Positions 1 through 8,482 of a stretch of DNA of 64,000 nucleotides are shown here, piece by piece. The notes below the pieces were generated by a model, which did no database searches, was not told the origin of the DNA, and saw nothing but the letters and a program-made list of their open reading frames with translations. Both the position numbers and the translations under genes were made by a program. Origin of the DNA: Palsa-601 sp052146895 (GTDB taxonomy: Bacteria; Actinomycetota; Acidimicrobiia; Acidimicrobiales; Bog-793). Numbering within the stretch: the stretch's first letter is position 1; each line of letters starts with the position of its first letter. The stretch spans positions 1 through 64,000 of the forward strand of contig JBKQLZ010000006.1 of NCBI GenBank assembly GCA_052146895.1, in the 5' to 3' direction.

Positions 1-45
1 AGGGGTCCGGCAGGTCGCTGGCTCCGTCTGGAAACAGGGGGAAGT

Positions 46-1173
46 ATGAAACGAGTAGTTACCGCACTAGGTGCGGGCTTGCTCACGTGTGGCCTTGCCG
101 TTGGAGCGGGTCTCGTGGGTGTGTCCAGCGCCGGGGCAGTAAAGGCCCACGTGGCACCTGTACTGACGATCTCGGGCACTAACGCCCAAGACATCAACAC
201 TGCCGGTGACGTGGCGAACCTGAGCCCGACCGCTGCTGACACCTTCGACATCTCGATCGCCAACTCCGCCAGCGGTGACGAATACGAGGTCGCAGTCTGT
301 AACTCGGACGCCTCGAACCCGAACCCGTTGACCGGCGTGCAAGGCCCGTGCAACGAGGGACCCGGGGGTGACGTGATCATCGGCAACGGTGGGACAGCTA
401 CCGGAACCCTCGACTTCGCGCCAGGGCTGCAGAACCCGCTCGTCGGCAAGTCCGGCTGCCCTCCCACGGGCAGGCAGATCGCTGACGGCGTCCCGTGCAT
501 CGTTGTCTTCGGAGACCTCAGCGAGCTCTCGAAAGACGACCCGACGGCCGTCGCGGCCGACGTCCCGATCTTCTTCGGCTCCGCCAACCCGGCGATTGCA
601 AAGTTCAATGGCTCGACAGGCGTTGGGACGCTTGAGTCATTCGGTGGCTGGGCGACCGATGGCATCAACCCGCGCACCGACCGTCCGGGCGGCTGCCAGC
701 CGTACACGGGCAAGAGCGAGGTCTACGTTGTCGTCCACGGCAAGAAGACACTCGAGCCGTTGACCTCTTGGACCGGTGAGCCGCTCTGCGTGCAGGGCAA
801 CGCAGACGGTGAGGTCGTCGGAGCTGCTATCGGTGGTCCGCTGCTTACCGATCCGACCGCAACTGCAATCGGATCAGGCCGTGCGAACGCCGGTTGGAGG
901 CTTGGCAAGCCTGCCAAGCACGCGGGTGGAGTGAGCATTTCGATCTCCTGTACCGTGACCACAGGGCTGAACGAAGAGTTCTTCGGCGGCGATGGAGGCT
1001 CAGTCCCCGTCTATCTCGATAGCCTCGGCGCAGGTCCTTCGGCTTTCAGCGGCAACACCGGCGAGATTCAGACGGCGACGCTTACTCTGATGCCGTTCTC
1101 CAAGAAGCAGATCAACGCAAACCCGCACGACCCGACTTACTGCCCGCCTCCTAAGGCGGGGCCGCCTAGCTAA
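46..1173 (+). CDS. Secreted cysteine-containing protein of unknown function
   Basis: This 375-residue protein has a clear Sec signal peptide: MKR, a hydrophobic stretch at residues 7-27, then an SAGA cleavage-like site near residue 31. The ATG is preceded by a purine-rich GGGGGAAG ribosome binding site. The mature part is rich in Gly, Thr and Asn and contains about nine cysteines in loosely spaced pairs, which suggests disulphides in an exported beta-rich protein. I recognise no catalytic motif. The coding end holds a small hairpin (CCCGCCT, CCTA loop, AGGCGGG) at 1143-1160 that could help stop transcription. It converges on the conjugation operon, with 15 bp between stop codons, and no functional link is evident. 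Confidence 0.75.
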   Translation: MKRVVTALGAGLLTCGLAVGAGLVGVSSAGAVKAHVAPVLTISGTNAQDINTAGDVANLSPTAADTFDISIANSASGDEYEVAVCNSDASNPNPLTGVQGPCNEGPGGDVIIGNGGTATGTLDFAPGLQNPLVGKSGCPPTGRQIADGVPCIVVFGDLSELSKDDPTAVAADVPIFFGSANPAIAKFNGSTGVGTLESFGGWATDGINPRTDRPGGCQPYTGKSEVYVVVHGKKTLEPLTSWTGEPLCVQGNADGEVVGAAIGGPLLTDPTATAIGSGRANAGWRLGKPAKHAGGVSISISCTVTTGLNEEFFGGDGGSVPVYLDSLGAGPSAFSGNTGEIQTATLTLMPFSKKQINANPHDPTYCPPPKAGPPS

Positions 1174-1188
1174 ACCTCTCGGTCGCCG

Positions 1189-2763
1189 CTACCTGTCGAA
1201 CCATGGCCTGGTGTTGAGCAGAGCAGGGGGCAGGCCTCCGTAGACAAGGAGCACCGACCCCGTCGGCATCCGGCGGATCCACCCAGCGGGAGCGACGGGC
1301 GCCCGCCCAGAGCCTTGTGTCTCGCTCCACGATCCGTCCTTCGAGGTCGTTCTCGAATGGTGCGGTTGCTCGCTGTCTCCGATCAGGGCGCTCAACAGTT
1401 CGAGCGTGCGCGGATCAGAGACGCCGGGGAACACGACCTTTGCCCGGTGGTTGTTCACGATCGTCGCCCATCTAGGGCCGTATCTCGCCTCGATCTGGGC
1501 GAGGTCCTGCCACACCGTGACGAAGGAGACCCCGTGGCCGGCGGCGGTCGCGAGCAGTTGGTCCATGTCGCCTAGCGGGGCGATGTTCGCCGCCTCGTCG
1601 AGGACGACGAGGAGCGGAGGGTCGAGCGGCTTGCCGAGGTGCGAAGCCTTCTCGAACGCGACATCAAGCGTCTCGCGAACGAGGGCGACGAAGATCGGGC
1701 TGAGCCGCCGTTGGTCGCGCGCCGGCGCGCTGCAGTAAAGCGTCCGCGACCGATCCCCGAGCAGCCAGCCGGCCTCGAGCCGCCGGCTCGCACGCTCGGA
1801 CTCGGCCACGTGTGGATCGGCATAAGCAGCGACCACCGTCTGCGCGGTCGCATAGACCGACGAGCGCTGGCGTTCCTCCATCGAGAAGCACGAGCGCGCG
1901 ACCCTGGCAGCGTCGCGCTCGCCCGCGAGCTCGAGAGCCAGGAGCGGCTCGTTCACTGTCTCCTCATCCAGCCAGCGAACCACCTCCCACATCGAGCCGC
2001 TGGCGAGCGCCGCGGCTCGGAGAAGGGGCGCTATCAGCCGTTCGGCAGCGGCGTACCAGTAGCTCGCATCCTCGATGGCGCCGTCCCGGCGACCGACTGA
2101 GCAGAGCGAATCCGCCACACGTCGTGCGCCCGCCCAAGTGGCGGCACCGGAGAGCGGAGACCAACCCGTGGTCTCGAGGCCGGTCACCGCGGTCGGGTCG
2201 AACACGGCAACTTCGCCGATTGATGACCGGTGCTCAATGGTGTCTCGGACGAGGTCGGTCTTGACACTCGTCGCCAGCACCGGTCCGGCCCAGTCGAGAA
2301 GCGCCGGAATCGCAAGGCTCGTGGTCTTGCCCGACTGGCTCGGCCCGACCACGAGGACCGACTGGAGACGCTCGGCTGCCACGAGCGACCGCTTCAGCCG
2401 CCCGACGACGACCCGGTCCCCTGGCGATCCGGTGGTCAAGACACTGCGCATGTCGCGCCTCGTTGCCCACCCGTCGGCTGGCGGGCCGCGCCCTACGTCT
2501 GCCTGCGCGGAGCCCGTTCGCCGCCTCCTGAGAATCACGGTGACCGTTCCAAGTGCGACGACGAGGAGGAGCCCGAGCAGCGCCAGGAGTATCAGGTGGC
2601 GGTCGTGCGTCTCGAGCGGTGCCCGGAGCCTGCGGACCGCTTCCGCTATGACGACCGCGCCGATTGCACCCCCTATGGCGATGTCGGCAGGCTCTAGCCC
2701 CGACGGGCTCGATGCCCTCCCCGCGCGAGCGCGCCCGACACGCGGCTCCGGCCTGCGGGTCAT
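1189..2763 (-). CDS. VirD4/TraG-like type IV coupling ATPase
   Basis: This is a conjugative-transfer coupling protein that would feed DNA or protein substrate to a type IV secretion channel at the membrane. From the chosen ATG the protein has 524 residues: two hydrophobic segments (about 26-47 and 56-78), Walker A GPSQSGKTT at 140-148, and Walker B VVLDEA at 386-391 followed by AN. A later TVWQDLAQIEARYG stretch is typical of the TraG/VirD4 family. The ATG at 2763 overlaps the stop of the VirB4-like gene as ATGA; a longer upstream reading would run 144 bp into that gene and is unlikely. It is the last gene of a five-gene operon. The ATPase class is sure; whether it works in DNA transfer is inferred from neighbours. 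Confidence 0.85.
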   Translation of the reverse strand: MTRRPEPRVGRARAGRASSPSGLEPADIAIGGAIGAVVIAEAVRRLRAPLETHDRHLILLALLGLLLVVALGTVTVILRRRRTGSAQADVGRGPPADGWATRRDMRSVLTTGSPGDRVVVGRLKRSLVAAERLQSVLVVGPSQSGKTTSLAIPALLDWAGPVLATSVKTDLVRDTIEHRSSIGEVAVFDPTAVTGLETTGWSPLSGAATWAGARRVADSLCSVGRRDGAIEDASYWYAAAERLIAPLLRAAALASGSMWEVVRWLDEETVNEPLLALELAGERDAARVARSCFSMEERQRSSVYATAQTVVAAYADPHVAESERASRRLEAGWLLGDRSRTLYCSAPARDQRRLSPIFVALVRETLDVAFEKASHLGKPLDPPLLVVLDEAANIAPLGDMDQLLATAAGHGVSFVTVWQDLAQIEARYGPRWATIVNNHRAKVVFPGVSDPRTLELLSALIGDSEQPHHSRTTSKDGSWSETQGSGRAPVAPAGWIRRMPTGSVLLVYGGLPPALLNTRPWFDR

Positions 2764-4169
2764 GGGTCCCGGGCCGCACGCGAGCCTGCCACCGGTGAGA
2801 GCGGCGAGAGCGGCGAGCCCCGGAGCCTCTGGTCGGTGTCGACGATGGTCCGCTCGTCCGTGCTCAACAGGTGCTCGACGAGGAACCGGCGATCTCCCAC
2901 CCGCCATAGGGCCACCCCCCGGCCGAGGCGGGGGAGGTACTCAATTTCGTCCACCGAACAGCCAAGCAGGCCGGCGAGCGCCTCCAGCTCGGACGCAGGC
3001 TGCGCATAACAGACGACAGTCTCGGAGTCGGCGAGCAACCCCTCGGCGAGCCGTACCTCCTCGCTGCCGCTCGCGCCTGCAGACGCGAGGTCCGACGCGC
3101 GATGGCAGACGGCAATGTTCGCGAGTCCCCTTGCCCGGGCGAGCTTCCAAGAGGACCGCAGGTATCGACCGACTGCGACCTGAGAGAGCACAGCCCAGGC
3201 TTCGTCGACGACGAAGACCGTACGCGGAGCAGAACCGCCCGCGGAGGCGTCGTGCGCAGTCATCGACTGCAGCCACGAAGCGGCACACACCATGAGCGCA
3301 GGCAAGGCCTCTGAGTGGTAGACGTCCGAGAGATCGACGATCAGAGCGTCGGCGCCCGAGGCGGCGTCGGCAGTCGTCGTGCCGTCGAACATGCCTGCGA
3401 GGTCGCCGAGTACGAGCCGCCGCAGCTCGAGCCCGACGTTCCTGCCGTCGGAAGCCAGCTCCTCGCTCGTGACTCCGGCCGACCGCGCAGCGGCTCCGTC
3501 GGGTGAAAGAACGGCCGTCACCACGTGAGCCAGGGTCGGGCAGTCGGTCCCTGCACAGGCGTCGAGGGCAAGCTCGATCGCGAGCCGCTCGGTCGGAAGG
3601 AGGCGCCGCTGAAGCGTCGCCTCAGCGAGAGCTGCAAGCAACGTGAGCCGACGTTGGCGGACCTCCTCCAACGCTGCCTCCCCGCGAGCTGACTGGTCAC
3701 CGGTCGACTGCCCGCTCGGGTTGGAGCGCGCGTCGAGCGGGTTGATGCGCGTGCCTCCACGGGGCGAGAGCTTGATAGGCCGCGTGCCGAGGGCAGTCGC
3801 GAGCGACTCGTACTCCCCCTTCGGGTCGAGCACCGCTATTCGCCGCCCGAAGGCTGCCTGGCGATACAGGTACGTCTTCACGAGAGCGCTCTTGCCCCGC
3901 CCGATCTGACCGAGAACCGTCATGTTCGGGTTCGTCAGCGCGCCCGAGGCGTAGAGCTCGAACGGGTCGTGGGCGAACGGGCCCCCGGCCAGATCCCGCC
4001 CGACGAGGACGCGCCTGACCGGTAACGGGAGAGAGGCAGCGAAAGGGTACGCAGCGCCGAGCTGCGCCGTGGTCGCCTCGTGCGGCGGCAATCGCGACGA
4101 GCCGAGCCCCCTACCCCAGGCGGCGCGACTCAACGGCATCCCCGCCCGATTGGCAAGGTGCAGCACCAC
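2760..4169 (-). CDS. VirB4/TraC-like conjugation ATPase
   Basis: This is the likely motor ATPase of the type IV secretion-like apparatus. Walker A GQIGRGKS lies at residues 87-94, LDPKGEY at 114-120 and Walker B VVDEAW at 320-325, the layout of the C-terminal motor domain of VirB4. At 469 residues it is shorter than a full VirB4 (about 800), fitting the actinobacterial arrangement where the N-terminal portion is a separate SCO6880-type protein encoded just upstream. The GTG at 4169 has an AGGAAGAGG ribosome site but overlaps the upstream gene by 40 bp; an ATG at 4139 overlaps by only 10 bp and is a real alternative. The coupling-protein gene follows with a 4-bp overlap. Confidence 0.82.
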   Translation of the reverse strand: MVLHLANRAGMPLSRAAWGRGLGSSRLPPHEATTAQLGAAYPFAASLPLPVRRVLVGRDLAGGPFAHDPFELYASGALTNPNMTVLGQIGRGKSALVKTYLYRQAAFGRRIAVLDPKGEYESLATALGTRPIKLSPRGGTRINPLDARSNPSGQSTGDQSARGEAALEEVRQRRLTLLAALAEATLQRRLLPTERLAIELALDACAGTDCPTLAHVVTAVLSPDGAAARSAGVTSEELASDGRNVGLELRRLVLGDLAGMFDGTTTADAASGADALIVDLSDVYHSEALPALMVCAASWLQSMTAHDASAGGSAPRTVFVVDEAWAVLSQVAVGRYLRSSWKLARARGLANIAVCHRASDLASAGASGSEEVRLAEGLLADSETVVCYAQPASELEALAGLLGCSVDEIEYLPRLGRGVALWRVGDRRFLVEHLLSTDERTIVDTDQRLRGSPLSPLSPVAGSRAARDP

Positions 4170-5536
4170 GCCTCTTCCTGCGCGCCGTACAGCCGGCGGA
4201 GCTCGAGCTGTGCAAGGGCGGCGGATTGCTCGACGTCGCCGCAGCTCCGCTCCAGGGACTCCTCGTCACCGGCGGTGACGTTCACGTATCCGGAGAACAG
4301 ATATGCCGCGTGGCCCTCGGCGAGCTCGGCCTCCCGTTGCAACCGGACCTCCTGCTCGGCTCTTGCACGAGCCGTCAGCGCGAATCCGTGCCGGCGCCTC
4401 AACTCGGCGTCCGCCGCGCCCGAGGTCCTCTCACGCTCCGCTCGTCTTACGGCGCTCACCGGTGGGAGTGGCGCCATCGTGAGCGACACCGTGCGGTGCT
4501 GATGGCCGCCGATCAACAGCGGGAGCAGCACACCGGGCCCGACCTCGCCACGGGGCCACTCCGCCACCCAGTAGGTCGCCTGCCAGGTGGCGTCTGTCCT
4601 GAGAGCCCTCCAGGAGGAGTCGACGCCGATCGGCCAGGGCCACCCGGCAGCGGCAACGGCAGGTGCCAACTCGTAACCCCTCCTGACCGCTGCCGCGAGC
4701 TCACGATCGTTGAGGGGCGAGCCCGCCACGAGCCCGGCAGCCGCCAGCCGGTCGCTCAGCGAGCCGAGAAGGACATCGAGGCGGTCCGCCCCGGGCCGCC
4801 CAGAGACGCTACTGGCCCGGTTCGCGATCTTCGACCGGCCTGCGGCCGTGGTCACGACGACCAACACCTCCCGGTTCCACAGGAGCGCGTTCGTCTCCGC
4901 CGCGAAGTGCCGATACGCGTCGCCGGGGCCGGAGACCGCCGCCCCCGCCGCAGAAGTGCCGGCACCGTCGACGACAGACGGATAGGTACGAGCGATCCAC
5001 TGGAGACGGTGGAGGAATCGACTCTCGGTGGCCATCGCCGTCAGCACGCCAGACCAGGCGGCGATGGCCGCCGCTCGACTGGGCTCGTCGAAGAGGGCAT
5101 AGCCGGGTCCACCTACGGGCAGGACGCCCGAGAACGTCGATGCCTCTTCGTCCTCGATGATCGCGAAGCCGCGCACCTCATCCGGTCCGGGCGGTCGGAG
5201 CTGCAGCCGGGAGAGCGTGCCTCGCCGGGTGGACCGACGCCGGCTCCACGGGACCGTGTGGCCGCCTGCCATCGAAGCCGCGACGTAGCGGGCCACAGTG
5301 GGCGTCCAGGACTCGATCGGGCGCCCGGCGACCGGCCAGGTGGCCAGAGCCACTCCGGCGCCGGCGCTGACCAACGCCAAGGTGGCGCCGCCCATCCCGC
5401 CGACCGATCTCATGAGACCGAGAGCGAGCGCTGCCCCTATGGCCACAGCAGCTATCTGCCCACCGCGCCAACCAGCGATCAAGCCTCGGGTCGACCGTGG
5501 CCCGAACCGGTACCGCGGCAGGTCGTCGGTCGTCAC
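4130..5536 (-). CDS. SCO6880-family conjugation protein
   Basis: The start is the GTG at 5536, which overlaps the previous stop as GTGA; a longer reading frame upstream is not needed. The 468-residue product begins with RYRFGPRSTRGL and then two Gly/Ala-rich membrane segments at about 25-70, a pattern I associate with SCO6880-type proteins of Streptomyces-like integrative and conjugative elements. The remainder is soluble, and a charged helical stretch (about 350-410) resembles the inter-domain region of VirB4-like proteins. I see no Walker motif, so it is not the ATPase itself. It sits between the TrbL-like and VirB4-like genes in a tightly coupled operon and probably forms part of the channel base. 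Confidence 0.7.
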   Translation of the reverse strand: MTTDDLPRYRFGPRSTRGLIAGWRGGQIAAVAIGAALALGLMRSVGGMGGATLALVSAGAGVALATWPVAGRPIESWTPTVARYVAASMAGGHTVPWSRRRSTRRGTLSRLQLRPPGPDEVRGFAIIEDEEASTFSGVLPVGGPGYALFDEPSRAAAIAAWSGVLTAMATESRFLHRLQWIARTYPSVVDGAGTSAAGAAVSGPGDAYRHFAAETNALLWNREVLVVVTTAAGRSKIANRASSVSGRPGADRLDVLLGSLSDRLAAAGLVAGSPLNDRELAAAVRRGYELAPAVAAAGWPWPIGVDSSWRALRTDATWQATYWVAEWPRGEVGPGVLLPLLIGGHQHRTVSLTMAPLPPVSAVRRAERERTSGAADAELRRRHGFALTARARAEQEVRLQREAELAEGHAAYLFSGYVNVTAGDEESLERSCGDVEQSAALAQLELRRLYGAQEEAWCCTLPIGRGCR

Positions 5537-6726
5537 GACGGCGAGCCTGAGGGTGGCCCGGAGCCTGGTGCCGAGCCTGGCGGTGGCCCGGAGCCTGGTG
5601 CCGCGCCAGGAAGCCGCCCGGCGAGAGCGGGGGCTTGCATCACACGGTCGGGCGGTGGCGGCTGACGATGGGACGCGACGCCGCCGAAGCTCTGGCCATC
5701 TTCGTTCCCAGATTGCTTGGCGTGTCCGATCATCTTCGCGGCAAAGCCGGTGATGCCCGACGCCGAACCGCCGCCGGCGGAGCCCATCCAAACGTTGGGG
5801 CTTCCGACGGCATTCGCCGCAGTCCGAAAGGAGTGCCGGCCCATGCCGTCGAGATGCGCGATCGCTCCGGCCTCCACCATCGGGAGGATCCTCGCCAGCG
5901 CGATCGGCGCGATAGCGGCAAGCCCGAGCAAGGTGATGCCCTCCACGACCGAGGCCAATCCGCCGGACGGTTCCCCGAGCGTCCCGACTGCCAACGTGAG
6001 CACCGCGACGATGGCGAGCTTCGAAAGGACTAGCGCTGTGATCGTCTCACCTAGGCGGCGCGCCCAATGCGCTGTGGCCGGAAAGGCGGACCCCGCGAGC
6101 GCAAGGGGGAAGAACAGTGTGGCTACGGCAATTGCGGCAGATCTCACCGCGAGCTCCAGCCACACCATGAACGCCAAGAGCGCGGCGAGCACGAGGTAGA
6201 GAAAGTTGACCGCGAGGAGCCCTGGGTTGGCACCAGCGAGCACGAAGGTCATGCGCGCGAACAACGAGCGCAGTGGATGCCCGACGTCCGCTATCAAGGC
6301 GCCGCAAGCCTGATCTGTCGCCTGTAAGCCGAGAGAGACGATCTCGACAGCCACACCGGTGAAGAGGAGGGAAAGAGGTACCCGTACGAACGCGGTGCGG
6401 AGCAGGCCTGAGGCGTCCTGGCGGGCGATTGCCTGGATCGTGGCCGCGCACAGCAATGGCAGCACGAGCGCCGCGGCGATGACGGTCATGGTCGTGAACT
6501 CGCTGTCCCATGCCGAGCCCGACAGCGTCGGCTCGGTCGTTGCAGATACGAGCGACCAGCAGTAGCGCAGCGTGTTCACATCGATCCCGGCTACGAAGCG
6601 CACGAACTGCGTGAAGAACAACCGGACGGCGGCCGTCATGGCCCGCTGGAAGAGGTGGCCGATCGACGAGAGGCCCGGGACGCCGAAATGTGGCTCGGGG
6701 CCGATACGGGCCAGCATCGTCGGCAT
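5533..6726 (-). CDS. TrbL/VirB6-like multispanning membrane protein
   Basis: The 397-residue protein has about six hydrophobic segments between residues 70 and 290, as in VirB6/TrbL inner-membrane channel proteins. A cytoplasmic or periplasmic Gly/Ser-rich region follows, with a Pro-Gly-Ser tail of alternating PGSGPP and PGSAP units. The tail is encoded by a 30-bp periodic repeat (22 identical bases at 5552-5573 and 5582-5603). The ATG at 6726 lies one base after the upstream stop; the next gene overlaps by GTGA. The role as a secretion-channel component rests on topology and on its place between the DUF6112-like and SCO6880-like genes, not on a diagnostic motif. Confidence 0.7.
   Translation of the reverse strand: MPTMLARIGPEPHFGVPGLSSIGHLFQRAMTAAVRLFFTQFVRFVAGIDVNTLRYCWSLVSATTEPTLSGSAWDSEFTTMTVIAAALVLPLLCAATIQAIARQDASGLLRTAFVRVPLSLLFTGVAVEIVSLGLQATDQACGALIADVGHPLRSLFARMTFVLAGANPGLLAVNFLYLVLAALLAFMVWLELAVRSAAIAVATLFFPLALAGSAFPATAHWARRLGETITALVLSKLAIVAVLTLAVGTLGEPSGGLASVVEGITLLGLAAIAPIALARILPMVEAGAIAHLDGMGRHSFRTAANAVGSPNVWMGSAGGGSASGITGFAAKMIGHAKQSGNEDGQSFGGVASHRQPPPPDRVMQAPALAGRLPGAAPGSGPPPGSAPGSGPPSGSPS
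5552..5603 (-). repeat. 30-bp-period direct repeat in the TrbL-like tail
   Basis: Two identical 22-base blocks start 30 bp apart and encode the Pro/Gly/Ser tail of the membrane protein. The in-frame period implies length variation is possible without frameshift. Confidence 0.8.
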
Positions 6727-6727
6727 C

Positions 6728-7048
6728 TCAGTGCATCGCCTGGCCGGCACCGAACAGGAAGTTGATGACCGTCGGCGCGGCGCCGATCACGAGCGCGGCC
6801 AACGCCGAGACGAGCACCGCACGGCGGCCCGACGAGGAGTACTGGTAGTTGTTCGTGTGGCTCCCGAGAGCCCACGCAGCCGCCCCGATGACGAGCCCGA
6901 CGAGCGCTGCGATGAGCGCCCACCAACCGAGTCCGTTCGCGAGGTTCTCCAGCTCACCGGCGCCGGGCAGAGCGCCTGACGAGGGGTGGAGGGAGACGAC
7001 CCCGCCGAGCACGAGGTGTCCGCCAAGAGCGAGATGAGAGCCGTTCAC
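6728..7048 (-). CDS. Small two-span membrane protein, DUF6112-like
   Basis: This 106-residue protein is the first gene of the conjugation-like operon. It has a short leader, hydrophobic segments at about 43-61 and 77-98, and a basic SSSGRRAV loop between them. Size, topology and position before a TrbL-like gene resemble the DUF6112 proteins found next to SCO6880 genes, which look like VirB2-type pilin subunits; that family match is from memory of the pattern. The stop is separated from the next ATG by a single base, so translation is probably coupled. Confidence 0.62.
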   Translation of the reverse strand: MNGSHLALGGHLVLGGVVSLHPSSGALPGAGELENLANGLGWWALIAALVGLVIGAAAWALGSHTNNYQYSSSGRRAVLVSALAALVIGAAPTVINFLFGAGQAMH

Positions 7049-7216
7049 AGGAGACCTCCGCGAGCGGGCCGGGCAAGCCGGCAGTCAGTCCGGTGGGTCG
7101 GTGATCGACCGAGATTCTTCTAGTGCTGTGTCAAGGATACACGTTGTTCCAATCTATTTCATCTCTTTTCATATCTTCTGCTCGATTGAGCACTGCTCCG
7201 TAGTACCTGGCAGGCT
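7049..7216. promoter_or_regulatory. Divergent promoter region of the conjugation operon and senX3
   Basis: This is the only gap between two divergent operons and is clearly richer in A and T than its surroundings (about 7110-7190). A TTGACA is present on the minus strand at 7129-7134, but I see no convincing -10 box at normal spacing, so promoter positions are not assigned. Confidence 0.3.
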
Positions 7217-8482
7217 GTGTTGGTGAGCAACGTCGTGCACGTCACCGTGCTCGATCTTGTCGTTGCCGGGGTAGCGGTCGTCGTGATCATCTGCCTCGTC
7301 TTCTGGTGGAGCTCGAGGCGGGGACAGCGCGCCTTGCGCCAACGACTTAGCGTCGTGTCGACCCGCTTGGGAGCGGACCCGCCCGGCAATTCCGAGTCGA
7401 AGAAGCTGGAGGAGACGCTGGCCCACCTGGAGCGCTCCACCGACCTGGCGGCCGAGGCAGTCGGCGAGTCCACCGGGGAGGCGATCCGCCTGCGCCGGGC
7501 GCTCGACAGCTTGCGCCTCGCCGTCGTGATCGTGGACGAGCGCGGCGACACCGTCTTCTCGAATCACAGGGCCGTTGCCCTCATGGGAGGGCGGCACGGC
7601 GACGCGATCGCAGCCCAGGCCGTAGAGGAGATGCTCGAGTCGACGACCGTCGGGGGCTCGGACGAAAGGACGCTCGAGCTCTACGGGCCCCCGCGGCGCA
7701 CGCTCGTCGTGCGAACCGAGAGCATCGACAACGGCTCACGCGCCCTCGGCACGATCGCCGTGATCGAGGACGTCTCGGAGCACCGCCGGCTCGAGGAGGT
7801 ACGCCGTGACTTCGTCGCGAACGTCTCCCACGAGCTGAAGACTCCGATGGGTGCGCTCGGCCTCCTGGCAGAGACCCTGGTGGGCGAGACCGAGCCGGAC
7901 GTGGCGAACCGCCTGGCCGAGCGGATCCACATCGAGTCGTTCCGGATCTCGCGTGTGATCGATGACTTGATCGACCTCTCGCGTATCGAGAACGAGTCCT
8001 CTCCGCCGCGAGAACCGGTGTTGCTGAACCTCGTGATGGCGGAAGCAACAGAGCGTGTGCGTGCCGCCGCTGAGCAGCGCGGGCTCGAGATGGTCATCGA
8101 CGAGCCGCCGCCTCAGCTCGCCGTTCTAGGGGACCGCCGCCAGCTCACGTCCGCCATCTACAACCTGCTAGAGAACGCTGTGAAGTTCTCCTATGACAAC
8201 AGCAAGGTCCAGATGTCCGGCGGGCAAGAGGGCGGCGACGCCGTCGTGCGCGTGACGGACTTCGGAGTCGGGATCCCAGCACGCGATCTCGAGCGGATCT
8301 TCGAACGCTTCTACCGGGTTGACCCGGGGCGGGGGCGCTCAACGGGCGGGACTGGCCTCGGACTCGCTATCGTCCGGCACGTGGCTGCGAACCACCGGGG
8401 CAGCATCCAGGTCGAGTCCCGGGAAGGTGAGGGCTCGACGTTCGTCCTGCGACTACCGATCCAACCGAGGAGCAACGGATGA
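7217..8482 (+). CDS. senX3: Sensor histidine kinase SenX3/PhoR type
   Basis: The 421-residue kinase has one N-terminal membrane segment (about 8-31), a coiled linker, a PAS-like region (about 95-190), and the phosphoacceptor motif ANVSHELKTP with His at 205. An N box (NLLENAVKFS), an FGVGIP G1 box and a GGTGLGLAIV G2 box follow. The RRDFVANVSHELKTP signature is very close to mycobacterial SenX3, the phosphate-limitation sensor. Several starts (GTG 7217, TTG 7220, GTG 7223) are possible; I kept the first. It overlaps the response regulator by ATGA, so the two form one unit. No phoU or pst genes are visible in the window, so phosphate sensing is inferred from family. Confidence 0.88.
   Translation: MLVSNVVHVTVLDLVVAGVAVVVIICLVFWWSSRRGQRALRQRLSVVSTRLGADPPGNSESKKLEETLAHLERSTDLAAEAVGESTGEAIRLRRALDSLRLAVVIVDERGDTVFSNHRAVALMGGRHGDAIAAQAVEEMLESTTVGGSDERTLELYGPPRRTLVVRTESIDNGSRALGTIAVIEDVSEHRRLEEVRRDFVANVSHELKTPMGALGLLAETLVGETEPDVANRLAERIHIESFRISRVIDDLIDLSRIENESSPPREPVLLNLVMAEATERVRAAAEQRGLEMVIDEPPPQLAVLGDRRQLTSAIYNLLENAVKFSYDNSKVQMSGGQEGGDAVVRVTDFGVGIPARDLERIFERFYRVDPGRGRSTGGTGLGLAIVRHVAANHRGSIQVESREGEGSTFVLRLPIQPRSNG

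Noticed and set aside
2764..2907. N-terminal extension of the coupling ATPase
   Set aside because: It lies wholly inside the VirB4-like gene and lacks family similarity; the ATGA overlap gives a better start.
5552..5603. CRISPR-like repeat
   Set aside because: Only two coding repeats with no spacers; no CRISPR array or cas gene found anywhere in the window.
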